From assembly GCF_003014555.1 (NCBI RefSeq), contig NZ_PYGE01000007.1, positions 62,001 through 126,000 on the forward strand: 64,000 nucleotides of DNA. Direction: 5' to 3'. Below are positions 19,459 to 27,852 of this stretch, in pieces (the stretch's first letter is position 1; every line of letters begins with the position of its first letter). Source of the DNA: Haloactinopolyspora alba. Lineage in GTDB: Bacteria > Actinomycetota > Actinomycetes > Jiangellales > Jiangellaceae. The translations under genes were made by a program, and so were the position numbers. The notes beneath the pieces were generated by a model, which did not search any database, was not told the DNA's origin, and saw nothing but the letters and a program-made list of their open reading frames with translations.

Positions 19459-20574
19459 GTGCCGGAGATCCAGCAACAGCGCCGTCATGAACTCGTCGAG
19501 CAACTGCATCATGACAACATCGACACTATTCTAGTCACAAACCTGTTCAACATCCATTACCTGACGGGTTTGGCGAGTAGCAACGCGGCGCTGTTGGTGC
19601 GGTCGGACGGCGCGGCGGTGCTGGCGACGGACGGACGGTACGCGACCGCCGCGAGCGGGGCGGCGCCGGAGCTCGAGCTGATCGTCGAGCGGCAGGTCGC
19701 GCCGGTGCTGGCCGCACGGGCCGCCCGTGACGGGGCCGCGCGGCTCGGCGTCGAGGCACACGACGTCACGCTGGAGCGCGCCGAGTCGATCCGCGCGTCG
19801 CTGGCGGAGTCCGGCGCGTCGGGGGAGCCGCCCGAGCTGGTGCACTTCGGCCGTGGCGTCGAGCGGCTGCGGGCGGTCAAGGACGAGTCCGAGATCGCCG
19901 CGCTGAGGCAGGCGTGTGCCATCTCGTGCCGGGCGCTCGAGGACCTCTACGCCGCCGGCGGGTTCACCGGCCGCACGGAACGCGAGATCGCGCGCGATCT
20001 CGAATGGCGGATGTACGCGCACGGCGCGGACGGGGTGGCGTTCGAGACGATCGTCGCCGCGGGCCCGAACAGCGCCGTCCCGCACCACCGTCCGTCCGAC
20101 CGGCCGGTGCAGCGCGGCGACCTGCTCAAGATCGACTTCGGTGCGGCGTACGGTGGCTACAACGCCGACTGCACCCGCACCTCGATGGTCGGCGCCGAGC
20201 CCGCGGACTGGCAACGCGAGATCTACGACATCGTCGCCAGTGCGCAGCGAGCCGGGCGTGCCGCGTTGACGGTGGGGGACGAATGCATCGGCGTGGACAA
20301 CGCCAGCCGGGAGGTCATCGAGGCCGCGGGCTACGGCGAGCAGTTCGGTCACGGCACCGGCCACGGTGTAGGCTTGGAGGTGCACGAAGCGCCCACGCTG
20401 GGGTATTCGGCGACCGGTACACTGGCCGACCGCATGGCGGTGACCGTCGAGCCAGGGATCTACCTTCCGGGGCGTGGCGGTGTCCGCATCGAGGACACGT
20501 TGGTGGTTCGGGCCGCCGGCGGTCCCGACCTGCTCACAGAGACGACCAAGGACCTGCTCGTCCTCGACGTGTGA
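19459..20574 (+). CDS. M24 family metallopeptidase (Xaa-Pro aminopeptidase-like)
   Basis: 371 aa from GTG at 19459. An in-frame ATG at 19450 sits directly against GAAAGG, too close for a ribosome-binding site, whereas the GTG is nine bases from it; GTG is therefore preferred. The N-terminal creatinase-like domain (about residues 1-130) contains LFNIHYLTGLASSNAALLV. The C-terminal pita-bread domain has the dinuclear metal ligands: KIDFGA, YNADCTRT, HGTGHGVGLEVHE and TVEPGIYLPG. It removes N-terminal residues ahead of proline. Its position just upstream of efp is common in bacteria, where it is often called pepQ. Confidence 0.9.
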   Translation: MPEIQQQRRHELVEQLHHDNIDTILVTNLFNIHYLTGLASSNAALLVRSDGAAVLATDGRYATAASGAAPELELIVERQVAPVLAARAARDGAARLGVEAHDVTLERAESIRASLAESGASGEPPELVHFGRGVERLRAVKDESEIAALRQACAISCRALEDLYAAGGFTGRTEREIARDLEWRMYAHGADGVAFETIVAAGPNSAVPHHRPSDRPVQRGDLLKIDFGAAYGGYNADCTRTSMVGAEPADWQREIYDIVASAQRAGRAALTVGDECIGVDNASREVIEAAGYGEQFGHGTGHGVGLEVHEAPTLGYSATGTLADRMAVTVEPGIYLPGRGGVRIEDTLVVRAAGGPDLLTETTKDLLVLDV

Positions 20575-20657
20575 ACGGTGCGTAGCCGGGCCGACGGCCC
20601 GGCCGGCCGAACGACGTCGTCCGGACGGCATCGACGACGAGAAGGCAACGTGGCGAC

Positions 20658-21218
20658 GTGGCGACGACGAACGATCTGAAGAACGGCATCGTGCTCAACC
20701 TCGACGGCCAGCTGTGGAGCGTCGTGGAGTTCCAGCATGTCAAGCCGGGCAAGGGCGGCGCATTCGTGCGCACCAAGCTGAAGAACGTGCTCTCCGGCAA
20801 GGTGGTCGACAAGACCTTCAACGCCGGCGTCAAGGTCGACACCGCGAACGTCGACCGGCGGGAGATGACCTACCTCTACCGCGACGGCGACGAGTTCGTC
20901 TTCATGGACACCGACACCTACGACCAGATCCACGTGCCGGTCGAGACCGTCGGCGACGCGCAGAACTACCTGCTCGAGAACCGGAACGCGGTCGTGGGCC
21001 TGCACGACGGCGTCCCGCTGTTCGTGGAGCTGCCCGCGTCGGTCGTGCTGACCATCGACTACACCGAGCCCGGCGTGCAGGGCGACCGGTCCAGCGGCGG
21101 CAGCAAGCCGGCGACGCTGGAGACCGGCTACGAAGTCCAGGTGCCGCTGTTCATCACCACCGGCGAGAAGGTCAAGGTCGACACGCGCGACGGGTCGTAC
21201 CTCGGCCGAGCCGGCTGA
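20658..21218 (+). CDS. efp: Elongation factor P
   Basis: 186 aa from GTG at 20658. It binds ribosomes stalled on polyproline stretches and promotes peptide bond formation. The N-terminal KOW-like domain carries the tip loop KPGKGGAF with its conserved Lys. Domains II and III follow, ending with the signature [25 protein letters not shown] region (about residues 158-183). The length is typical. It is followed 13 bp later by nusB, the usual actinomycete arrangement. Confidence 0.97.
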   Translation: MATTNDLKNGIVLNLDGQLWSVVEFQHVKPGKGGAFVRTKLKNVLSGKVVDKTFNAGVKVDTANVDRREMTYLYRDGDEFVFMDTDTYDQIHVPVETVGDAQNYLLENRNAVVGLHDGVPLFVELPASVVLTIDYTEPGVQGDRSSGGSKPATLETGYEVQVPLFITTGEKVKVDTRDGSYLGRAG

Positions 21219-21231
21219 CGGGCCGGCGTCG

Positions 21232-21642
21232 ATGCCAGCGAGGAGCCGCGCGCGAAAGCGTGCGCTCGACATCCTGTACGAGTCCGACGTCCGCGGCCTG
21301 GGGCTGGGAGCGACGCTGGCGCATCGGATGGCGACGTCGGAACCGCCGCTGAACGAGTACACGGTCGCCCTGGTCGAGGGCGTCATCGCGCACCGGCAGC
21401 GCATCGACGAGCTGATCTCGACCTACTCCGAGAGCTGGACACTCGAGCGGATGCCGGCCATCGACCGCAACATCATCCGGGCCGGCATCTACGAGGTGCT
21501 CTATCGTGACGACATCCCCGACCCGGTGGCGCTCGACGAGGCAGCGTCACTGGCGGGGGAGCTGTCGACCGACGAGTCCCCGACGTTCGTCAACGGGCTG
21601 CTGAGCCGGATCGTGTCGCTCAAGCCCAGCCTCAGCGGATAG
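21232..21642 (+). CDS. nusB: Transcription antitermination factor NusB
   Basis: 136 aa, ATG at 21232 (MPARSRARKRALDILYESD). NusB binds boxA RNA together with S10 and helps antitermination of rRNA operons. The all-helical signature RSRARKRALDILYE and the later ERMPAIDRNIIRAGIYEVLY and DEAASLAGELSTDESPTFVNG are all present. In Streptomyces, from memory, nusB is followed by bldD and pyrR; here it is followed by a long inverted repeat and 15 kb of unrelated genes. Confidence 0.96.
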   Translation: MPARSRARKRALDILYESDVRGLGLGATLAHRMATSEPPLNEYTVALVEGVIAHRQRIDELISTYSESWTLERMPAIDRNIIRAGIYEVLYRDDIPDPVALDEAASLAGELSTDESPTFVNGLLSRIVSLKPSLSG

Positions 21643-21663
21643 CCGCCGCGCCGTTCGTGCGGT

Positions 21664-21762
21664 GTGGGTGGTGGTGAGGTCTGCGCCCTCGCCCGCGGCT
21701 CGCTCGTTCCTCGCTCGCCGATGCCCGTCCGCACCATGGACGCAGACCTCACCACCACCCAC
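21664..21762. repeat. Perfect 22-bp inverted repeat with 55-bp loop after nusB
   Basis: GTGGGTGGTGGTGAGGTCT continuing to CG (21664-21685) is exactly complementary to 21741-21762. The 55-bp loop contains GCTCGCTCGTTCCTCGCTCG, which on the other strand resembles the GAGCGAGGGACGAGCG repeat at the end of pyrB. It lies in the convergent gap between nusB and the M48 gene, where a long stem could end both transcripts. It may also be a small mobile hairpin element. Confidence 0.8.
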
Positions 21763-21797
21763 GATCCGCGTTCGGCGTCACGGCCCGGCAGCTCACG

Positions 21798-22817
21798 TCA
21801 CTGGCGGCGGGCCCGGCCGGCGAGGTTGTCGAAGATCTTGCCGCCGGTGTCGGCGACCCCGTTGGCCACGTCGCGCAACGTCCCGATGAGCGGGTCGGCG
21901 GTGCGGCTCCAGGCCTCCTGGTAGGACTTCGCGGCGTTGCGGACCTCGTCGCTGATGGACGCGTCGCGGTCGTCCGAGCGGCGCGGGTAGTCGCCGGCGA
22001 GGATCCGGCCGTACTCGCCCGACGTGGCCCACCGGTCGAGCTCGGCGAGGCGCACCACCGCGTGCGGGTGCGACCGGCCCAGCAGGCTGAGCAGCTTGAT
22101 CAGCCCGTCGCGTGCGTCCTCGGCGGCGTCGTACTCGCGGGCCTGCTGCAGGAACGCGTCGACGCTCATGTTGCCGAGCCGCGAGCCGCCGGCCATCTTC
22201 ATCAGCGAGCGCTTGGCCGCGTCGGGATCCTGCGCCGTCAGCAGGCCGGCGCGGTCGGAGGACAGTTCGGACTTGCGGTGCCACTCCTCGAGCGCGACGA
22301 CGATGGCACGCAGCCCGACGTAGCCGAGCGGGATCCACGCGACACGCAGCGCGAGGTTCGTCAGCGCCAGCAGCAGCGTCCGGTAGACGGCGTGCCCGGA
22401 AAGGATGTGCCCGACCTCGTGCCCGATGGTGAACCGGCGTTCCTCGGCGTCGAGCAGGTCGAACATGCCGGTGCTGATGACGATGAACGGGTGGTCCGCC
22501 CCGATGGCCATCGCTCGCGGGTACGGATCGGAGACGACGTAGAGCTCCGGCGTCTCCGGCAGGTCGAGGATGTGCACGGCGTCGACGAGGTCCTGGTGCA
22601 CGTCGCGGAACTGCTGCTCGCCGACGCGGACCGTGCCTGCGAGGAAGTGCAGGCGCAGGCTGCGTTCGGTGAACAGGCCGGACATCTTCTTGAGGACGGT
22701 GTCGAACCCGCGCAGCGACCGCAGTGCGACGAGGGCGCCGCGGTCGGCGGGGTGTTCGTAGGCGCGGGCGCTGATGTCGGGGAAGCGGATGCGGCTTCGG
22801 TCGGGCTCGGTCGTCAT
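21798..22817 (-). CDS. M48 family zinc metalloprotease
   Basis: 339 aa from ATG at 22817 (MTTEPDRSRIRFPD). The zinc motif HEVGH (residues 133-137) lies in FTIGHEVGHILSGHAVY, and the third ligand is probably Glu184 in RKSELSSDRAG. Unlike HtpX there is no pair of N-terminal membrane helices; hydrophobic segments around residues 145-177 follow the active site and could contact the membrane. Upstream is an LYVVSDPYPRAMAIGADHPFIVISTG region typical of M48 domains. The family removes damaged membrane proteins or has quality-control roles. The gene converges on nusB. Confidence 0.88.
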   Translation of the reverse strand: MTTEPDRSRIRFPDISARAYEHPADRGALVALRSLRGFDTVLKKMSGLFTERSLRLHFLAGTVRVGEQQFRDVHQDLVDAVHILDLPETPELYVVSDPYPRAMAIGADHPFIVISTGMFDLLDAEERRFTIGHEVGHILSGHAVYRTLLLALTNLALRVAWIPLGYVGLRAIVVALEEWHRKSELSSDRAGLLTAQDPDAAKRSLMKMAGGSRLGNMSVDAFLQQAREYDAAEDARDGLIKLLSLLGRSHPHAVVRLAELDRWATSGEYGRILAGDYPRRSDDRDASISDEVRNAAKSYQEAWSRTADPLIGTLRDVANGVADTGGKIFDNLAGRARRQ

Positions 22818-22952
22818 GCGGTCATCGTAGGCACGTCGCCGGGTTGGTGTCCCTGGCCGGAGCGGGGTGAATTCGGCCGGACCACGTGCACGCGCCGCCG
22901 GCAGGGATAGCCTGCGGTGTCCGATCAGCACATGGATGGAGTAGTGAACCGC

Positions 22953-23438
22953 ATGACCGCGCGCGACGAGCCCGGACGGGTCTTCGACGGCTACGCCCGC
23001 CTCTACGGTCCGATTGCCGTGGCGGCGCTGGGCCTGGTGTTCATGCCGATCTTCGACGACCAGCGGGTCGACCTGGCGGACGGCACGATAGACCGGAGCT
23101 TCGGCACGCTCTGGGAGACCGCGGCGAGAGTCAACGGCGGCCCTGCCGTGCTGGGCATCGTACTGGCCCTGGTCCTGATGACGCTGTGCCTGGTCGCGAC
23201 GTTCCGGCCGCGGTCGGCCGGGACACCGGCAGGCATCGCCGTCGTGTGCGTCCCGGTGATCGTCATGCTGATCACCAAGCCCAGAGCCGGTGACCCGGCT
23301 CCGGATCTCAGCGCCGCGGGCAGCGCCGCGCTGGCCGTCGTCGTGTTCACCGCCGTGCTGGCGACGACGCACGCGGCACACTACGCACGCTGGAGCCGCA
23401 CGCAGGCACCGTCGGCCGTGGCGTCGTCGCCCGCCTGA
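22953..23438 (+). CDS. Hypothetical four-helix membrane protein
   Basis: 161 aa from ATG at 22953; GTG 22944, ATG 22932 and GTG 22917 are in-frame alternatives. Four hydrophobic stretches are visible, for example GPIAVAALGLVFMPIF, VLGIVLALVLMTLCLVAT, GIAVVCVPVIVMLIT and ALAVVVFTAVLATTHAAHY, separated by short charged loops. No family motif was recognised. It stands alone, divergent from the M48 protease and convergent with the subtilisin gene, and is followed by the 77-bp repeat element at 23461. Confidence 0.65.
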   Translation: MTARDEPGRVFDGYARLYGPIAVAALGLVFMPIFDDQRVDLADGTIDRSFGTLWETAARVNGGPAVLGIVLALVLMTLCLVATFRPRSAGTPAGIAVVCVPVIVMLITKPRAGDPAPDLSAAGSAALAVVVFTAVLATTHAAHYARWSRTQAPSAVASSPA

Positions 23439-23460
23439 GGTGTCGAGTTCACTCCGGCCA

Positions 23461-23537
23461 TCACGAGGCTTCTGTACGCGTCACCAGGCTTGCAAGGGTG
23501 GTGACGCATGGAATTCCATGCGGGACGTGATCATTCG
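23461..23537 (-). repeat. 77-bp 3'-end element, copy A
   Basis: Copy A of an element also found at 54246-54322; 64 of 77 positions match by hand count, and the central 25 bp (23496-23520) are identical. It contains an 8-bp stem GCGTCACC / GGTGACGC around an inner palindrome CTTGCAAG, then the 16-bp palindrome GCATGGAATTCCATGC, then TGATCA. Read on the minus strand it starts four bases after the subtilisin stop codon. Probable role: terminator or 3' RNA structure. Confidence 0.8.
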
Positions 23538-23540
23538 TGC

Positions 23541-26500
23541 TCAGTTGATCATGATGGTGGTGAGGGTGGCGGTGCCTTCGTAGCCGATCGTGGCGAGGTA
23601 CGGGGTGCCGTCCCGCAGGCCGTCGTACTGGACGGTCACCGTGGACGGCTCACCTCGCCGGCCGGGGATCGGATCGGGCGTGACGGACATGGCGCCGCTG
23701 TGTCCGGACTCCGAGCCGACGGAGAACGTGCGCAGATCGAACTCGGCGGCGGACCCGTCCGCGCTTGAGAACATGTGCACCAGCACGCGGTACGTCCCGG
23801 GGCGCGGGGCGGTGAGGTCGACCCGTTCGCTGGTGGAGCCGGTCGCGCCCTCGACCGGCAGTTCCTTGCCGCCGGGACCGTAGAGGTACATGTCGTAGTC
23901 GGCGTGGGCGGCGCCGGAGACCAGGTCGAACCGGGCCGTCGTCGTGCCTTCGGGAACCTCGAACGTGACCACCTGCGACGAGGAGTTGCCCTCGGTGTCC
24001 GCCGGCTCGCCCGGTGTGAGCGAGCCCTCGGTGACCTCGCCCGGCGCGAGCCCGTGCGTGGTCAGGTCCACGTCGCCGTCGGAGCCGGGCACGACCTCGT
24101 AGCGGATCTCGCCGCTCGTGCCCGTTCCGGTGACCTCGGGTGGCGCGGCGACCGCGACCGGCCTGGCGACCACCGGGCTGCGGACGGTCGTGCCGCCGCC
24201 GCTCCAGGTCAGCTCCCCTTGGGCGTACGTGCCCAGCGGCGCCGTCTCGCGGTCGAGGACGATCTCGAACCGCTTCGTCTGGCCGGGTCTCGCGAAGTGG
24301 AGCACCGACGGGCGGACCCGGGCGTCGAAGCCGGGCACGTCGATCTCGGCGCGGTACAGCCCGGGTGTCACCGCGGTCACCTCGCGGGTGATCACCTGAC
24401 GCCCGGCGAGCGCGCCCACCGCGACCGACGGCTGGTTCAGGTTCGACGGGTCGATCGGCTCGACGCCGTCGACACCGAGGTTCTCGCCGGTTCCTTCGAG
24501 GAACGACAGCCAGTCGTCCGGCCCGGCCTCGTAGACCAGCCCGGGGTCGAGGAACCGAGTGGGGTCGACGTTGCCGGCGCCGCGGCCGAACCGGTCCGCG
24601 TCGTTCTCGCCCTCCGTGGTCTTCACCTCGGAGGCGGTGGTCATGAGCGCGGACTTGACGGCCATCGCGGACCACTCGGGCCGCTCGGCACGCATCACGG
24701 CGGCGAGCCCGGCGACGTGCGGCGCGGCCATGGACGTGCCGGACAGGAAGTCGAAGTCGTTGCCGTTGTGCGGACCCGGAGCGACCGCGGCGAGCACGTC
24801 GACCCCCGGCGCGGCGACGTCCGGCTTGAGCACGTCACCGCCGTTCGCCTCCGCCGGGCCGCGGGAGGAGAACCCGGCGACGACGGGCAACGGCGTCGGC
24901 GGCAGGTCGGTCCGGTCACCAGGCAGCAGTGCGGCGGTCGCGTCCGGCCGCGACGTCGCGTAGGAGCGGATCGCGTCCGCGTCGCCCGCCGGCACGTGCG
25001 TCGTCGGGATGGTGTGCAGGTCGGCGTTGAGGCTGTCGGCCGGGTCCGTGTTGCCGAGCACCGTGCCCACTCCGCCGGCCCGCGCGACCTCGGCGGACTT
25101 GTCCACCCGGGGGTACTCGCCCCGGTCGCACAGCACCACGGCGGGCGCGGCCTCGGCGACCGCGGTCGCGTCCAGGGAATCGGGGGCGCACAGTGCGGCG
25201 TCGGCGGCGTCGACGCCCTGGGCGGGGATGTCGCCGGCGTAGAGCAGCCGCGAGCGTTCCGGCACCCCGGTGTCGTCGATCATGGCACCGCGGAAGCGCC
25301 GACCGTCGCCGAGTTCGACGGTGCCTTCGTAGCGCACGTGGGTGCTGGCGGCGACCGAGGTCAGCCACGGGCTGTTGTGCGCGACGGTGGACGGCTCCGG
25401 CCCACTGTTGCCCGCCGAGGCGGCCACGAAGACGTTCGCCGACGCCGCGGACAGGAACGCCAGCTCGACCGGGTCCATCACGGTGTCGGTCGCACCGGAG
25501 ATCGAGTAGTTGATGACGTCGACGCCGTCCAGCACCGCCTGTTCGATCGCCGCGACCGAGTCCGAAGGGTAGCAGCCGCCGGTGGCCGCGTCGTCGTCCT
25601 GCCAGCAGACCTTGTAGGCGGCGATCTTCGCGCCCGGAGCCATGCCGGACCCGGAGCCGAACGAGCGGCCGTCGACACTCATCTCGACGTGGTGGTTGCC
25701 GGCGGCCGTCGCGGCGGTGTGGGTGCCGTGCCCGTCGCCGTCGCGGGCCGAGATCTGCTCGTGCTCACCGCGGTGCTCGGGGGCGACGTTAGTGACGAAG
25801 CCGTCCTCGAAGTAGCGCGCGGAGATCAGCTTGTCGTTGCACAGATCGGGGGTCCAGCCCTCGCCGGGCCGGCACGCGCCGGTGAACGTGTCGCCGTCCG
25901 CCTTGAGCATCGCCGTGCCGGTCTCGGACGTCCGGTACGGGCGGCCGACCTCACCGGTGCTGCCGTCGGGCAGCTCGTCGCCGGCGAACGACGGGTTCTC
26001 CGGCCAGATCCCGGTGTCGATGACACCGACGACGGTCCCGTGCCCGGCCCGGTCGCTGCCGCCGACGGACTCCCACAGGCCGTCGTCGCCGGTGAGTCCG
26101 AGGAACTCCGGCGAGTGCACGGTGTCGACCTTCCGCGGGACGTCCGCGACGACGGCGCGCACGCCGGGGGAGGCGCGCAACGTGCGGACCTGTTCGGCGC
26201 TGAGCCTGGCGGAGAAACCGTTGAGGGCGACGGTGTAGCGGTGCACCGGGCGGACCCCGACGTCGCGGGCGAGCGTGAGCTGACGGTCGCGCAGGTGTGC
26301 GCGGTAGTCGCGCACGGCCGCGGAGCTCGGGCGCAGCCGCTCACCCGCGGCGGGCGCGGTGCGGGCGAGCCCGGACACGCCGCCGCGGTAGCTCGCCGCG
26401 GGCTGCCCCTCGAGGACGACGATGTAGCCGCCCGCGTCGGCCCGCTGCCCATCGATCGGCTGCGCGTCGATCGGGTGCGCGTCGATCGGGTGCGCGTCGA

Positions 26501-26636
26501 TCGGGCCGGACGGCGCCTTCGGGGCCGTGGGCACCGCGAACGCGACACCTCCCGCCGTCGCCGCCGCGAGAGATGCGGCGGCCGCTGCCGAGAGCAGCCT
26601 GGCGCGGCCACGACGCGGGGTGCTGACCATCGTCAC
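23541..26636 (-). CDS. Secreted subtilisin-like serine protease (S8) with I9, PA, Fn3-like and PPC domains
   Basis: 1031 aa from GTG at 26636, seven bases after AGAGGA; ATG at 26630 is the alternative. Domains in order: signal peptide (about 1-36), a PIDAH/PIDAQ repeat spacer (45-63), I9 propeptide inhibitor (70-172), then the S8 domain with Asp207 (VIDTGIWP), His303 (GHGTH) and Ser635 (GTSMAAPH). A PA insert lies between (about 450-570). After the catalytic domain come a fibronectin-like Fn3_6 region (SVAVGALAGRQVITREV) and a PPC-like beta domain (YDMYLYGPGGKE). It should be an extracellular protease that matures by cutting off its propeptide. The architecture resembles large actinomycete and plant subtilases. 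Confidence 0.93.
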   Translation of the reverse strand: MTMVSTPRRGRARLLSAAAAASLAAATAGGVAFAVPTAPKAPSGPIDAHPIDAHPIDAQPIDGQRADAGGYIVVLEGQPAASYRGGVSGLARTAPAAGERLRPSSAAVRDYRAHLRDRQLTLARDVGVRPVHRYTVALNGFSARLSAEQVRTLRASPGVRAVVADVPRKVDTVHSPEFLGLTGDDGLWESVGGSDRAGHGTVVGVIDTGIWPENPSFAGDELPDGSTGEVGRPYRTSETGTAMLKADGDTFTGACRPGEGWTPDLCNDKLISARYFEDGFVTNVAPEHRGEHEQISARDGDGHGTHTAATAAGNHHVEMSVDGRSFGSGSGMAPGAKIAAYKVCWQDDDAATGGCYPSDSVAAIEQAVLDGVDVINYSISGATDTVMDPVELAFLSAASANVFVAASAGNSGPEPSTVAHNSPWLTSVAASTHVRYEGTVELGDGRRFRGAMIDDTGVPERSRLLYAGDIPAQGVDAADAALCAPDSLDATAVAEAAPAVVLCDRGEYPRVDKSAEVARAGGVGTVLGNTDPADSLNADLHTIPTTHVPAGDADAIRSYATSRPDATAALLPGDRTDLPPTPLPVVAGFSSRGPAEANGGDVLKPDVAAPGVDVLAAVAPGPHNGNDFDFLSGTSMAAPHVAGLAAVMRAERPEWSAMAVKSALMTTASEVKTTEGENDADRFGRGAGNVDPTRFLDPGLVYEAGPDDWLSFLEGTGENLGVDGVEPIDPSNLNQPSVAVGALAGRQVITREVTAVTPGLYRAEIDVPGFDARVRPSVLHFARPGQTKRFEIVLDRETAPLGTYAQGELTWSGGGTTVRSPVVARPVAVAAPPEVTGTGTSGEIRYEVVPGSDGDVDLTTHGLAPGEVTEGSLTPGEPADTEGNSSSQVVTFEVPEGTTTARFDLVSGAAHADYDMYLYGPGGKELPVEGATGSTSERVDLTAPRPGTYRVLVHMFSSADGSAAEFDLRTFSVGSESGHSGAMSVTPDPIPGRRGEPSTVTVQYDGLRDGTPYLATIGYEGTATLTTIMIN
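26448..26504 (-). repeat. 15-bp in-frame tandem repeat in the subtilisin pro-region
   Basis: Four consecutive units encode PIDAH, PIDAH, PIDAQ and PIDG (residues 45-63). The DNA unit is about GTGCGCGTCGATCGG. Because the unit is 15 bp, slippage would change length without breaking the frame. It lies between the signal peptide and the I9 propeptide. Confidence 0.8.
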
Positions 26637-26800
26637 GTGCTCGTCCTCTCGCAGGTGGTCGTACGGTGGACCCCACGACGTGACCGGATCCATGGGAAAT
26701 CGTGGGCGGATGCCGACCAAGATCCTGTTCTGTGGCGAACCGGCCGGTCAAGCGTCTTGATCGGTTTTGGGTCGTTCGGCCGAGGCGTCCGAAACAGGGG

Positions 26801-26848
26801 TGACATCTGTCATGACGCCGGGACTCGCCGGTCATCGGAACCGATGAC
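26801..26848 (+). promoter_or_regulatory. Two palindromic operators upstream of the ABC exporter/two-component operon
   Basis: TGACATCTGTCA (26801-26812, 5-bp arms around TC) and GTCATCGGAACCGATGAC (26831-26848, perfect 8-bp arms around AA) lie 111 and 75 bp before the ATPase start, in the divergent gap with the subtilisin gene. NarL/LuxR-type response regulators, like the one encoded at 29948, bind such dyads, so autoregulation of this operon is likely. Confidence 0.55.
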
Positions 26849-26922
26849 GTGATCCACGGGTCGTGGTCTCCGGTGGCGCTCACCATGGACACGACGGCAG
26901 AAGACGAGAAGGGGGGACCCGG

Positions 26923-27852
26923 ATGGACGACGTCATCGAGGTGTCCGAACTACGGCGCAGCTACGGCGGCGAGTTCGACGCGGTCCGCGGCGTGACGTTC
27001 TCGGTACGGCGCGGCGAGCTGTTCGCGCTGCTGGGTACGAACGGCGCGGGCAAGACGTCCACGCTCGAGGTGATCGAAGGGCTCGCGCCGCCGAGTGGTG
27101 GCGGGGCCCGGGTGCTGGGGCACGACCCGTACCGCGAACGGGCGAGCGTGCGCCCGCGCATCGGGGTCATGCTGCAGCAGGGCGGATTCCCGGGCGACCT
27201 GACGGTCCGGGAGACTGCGGCGATGTGGGCGGGCACGCTGTCGGCGCCACGCCCGGTTGCCGACGCGCTCGAGATGGTGGTGCTGGACGCGCGCGCGGAC
27301 GTGGCGGTCAAGCAGCTCTCCGGCGGGGAACGGCGCCGCCTCGACCTGGCGATGGCGCTGCTCGGCCGCCCGGAGGTGCTCTTCCTGGACGAGCCGACCA
27401 CCGGCCTGGACCCGGAGAGCCGCCGCAACACCTGGACGCTGGTCAGGCGGCTGCTGGACGACGGCACCACGGTGCTGCTGACCACGCACTACCTGGACGA
27501 GGCGGAGGAACTCGCCGACCGGCTGGCCATCATGCACCACGGCCGGATCGTGCGCACCGGGACGGTCGCCGAGGTCGTCGCGGCACAGCCGTCGACCATC
27601 ACGTTCGAGCGCGACGCCCCCGGCGCTCCGCCGCTGCCGGAGCTGCCCGGCGCGCTGGTCGTCGACGACGGGCGGGCGGTGACCGTGCACACCGACACGC
27701 TGCAGGAGACGCTGACCGACGTGATGCTGTGGGCGCGTCACCACGAAGTCGTACTGGATCAGCTCTCGGCACGCACGGCGTCGCTCGAGCAGGCGTTCCT
27801 GGCGGTCGCCAGTGAGAACACGTCCGAGCTGGCAGAGGAGGCTGCGGCATGA
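26923..27852 (+). CDS. ABC transporter ATP-binding protein (drug/antibiotic export type)
   Basis: 309 aa from ATG at 26923, preceded by AAGGGGGG. The nucleotide-binding domain (about 1-220) has Walker A GTNGAGKTS, signature LSGGERRRLDLAMAL, Walker B VLFLDEPTTGLD and the H-loop TTHYLDEAE. The tail (about 220-305) is the DUF4162-like extension common in DrrA-type ATPases. It powers the permease encoded next, with which it overlaps by 4 bp (ATGA). The following histidine kinase and response regulator suggest an antibiotic- or envelope-stress-responsive exporter. Confidence 0.92.
   Translation: MDDVIEVSELRRSYGGEFDAVRGVTFSVRRGELFALLGTNGAGKTSTLEVIEGLAPPSGGGARVLGHDPYRERASVRPRIGVMLQQGGFPGDLTVRETAAMWAGTLSAPRPVADALEMVVLDARADVAVKQLSGGERRRLDLAMALLGRPEVLFLDEPTTGLDPESRRNTWTLVRRLLDDGTTVLLTTHYLDEAEELADRLAIMHHGRIVRTGTVAEVVAAQPSTITFERDAPGAPPLPELPGALVVDDGRAVTVHTDTLQETLTDVMLWARHHEVVLDQLSARTASLEQAFLAVASENTSELAEEAAA

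Noticed and set aside
23775-26852. 1025-codon open frame on the plus strand across the subtilisin gene
   Set aside because: It is the shadow of a subtilase whose catalytic triad, propeptide and signal peptide are all readable on the minus strand.
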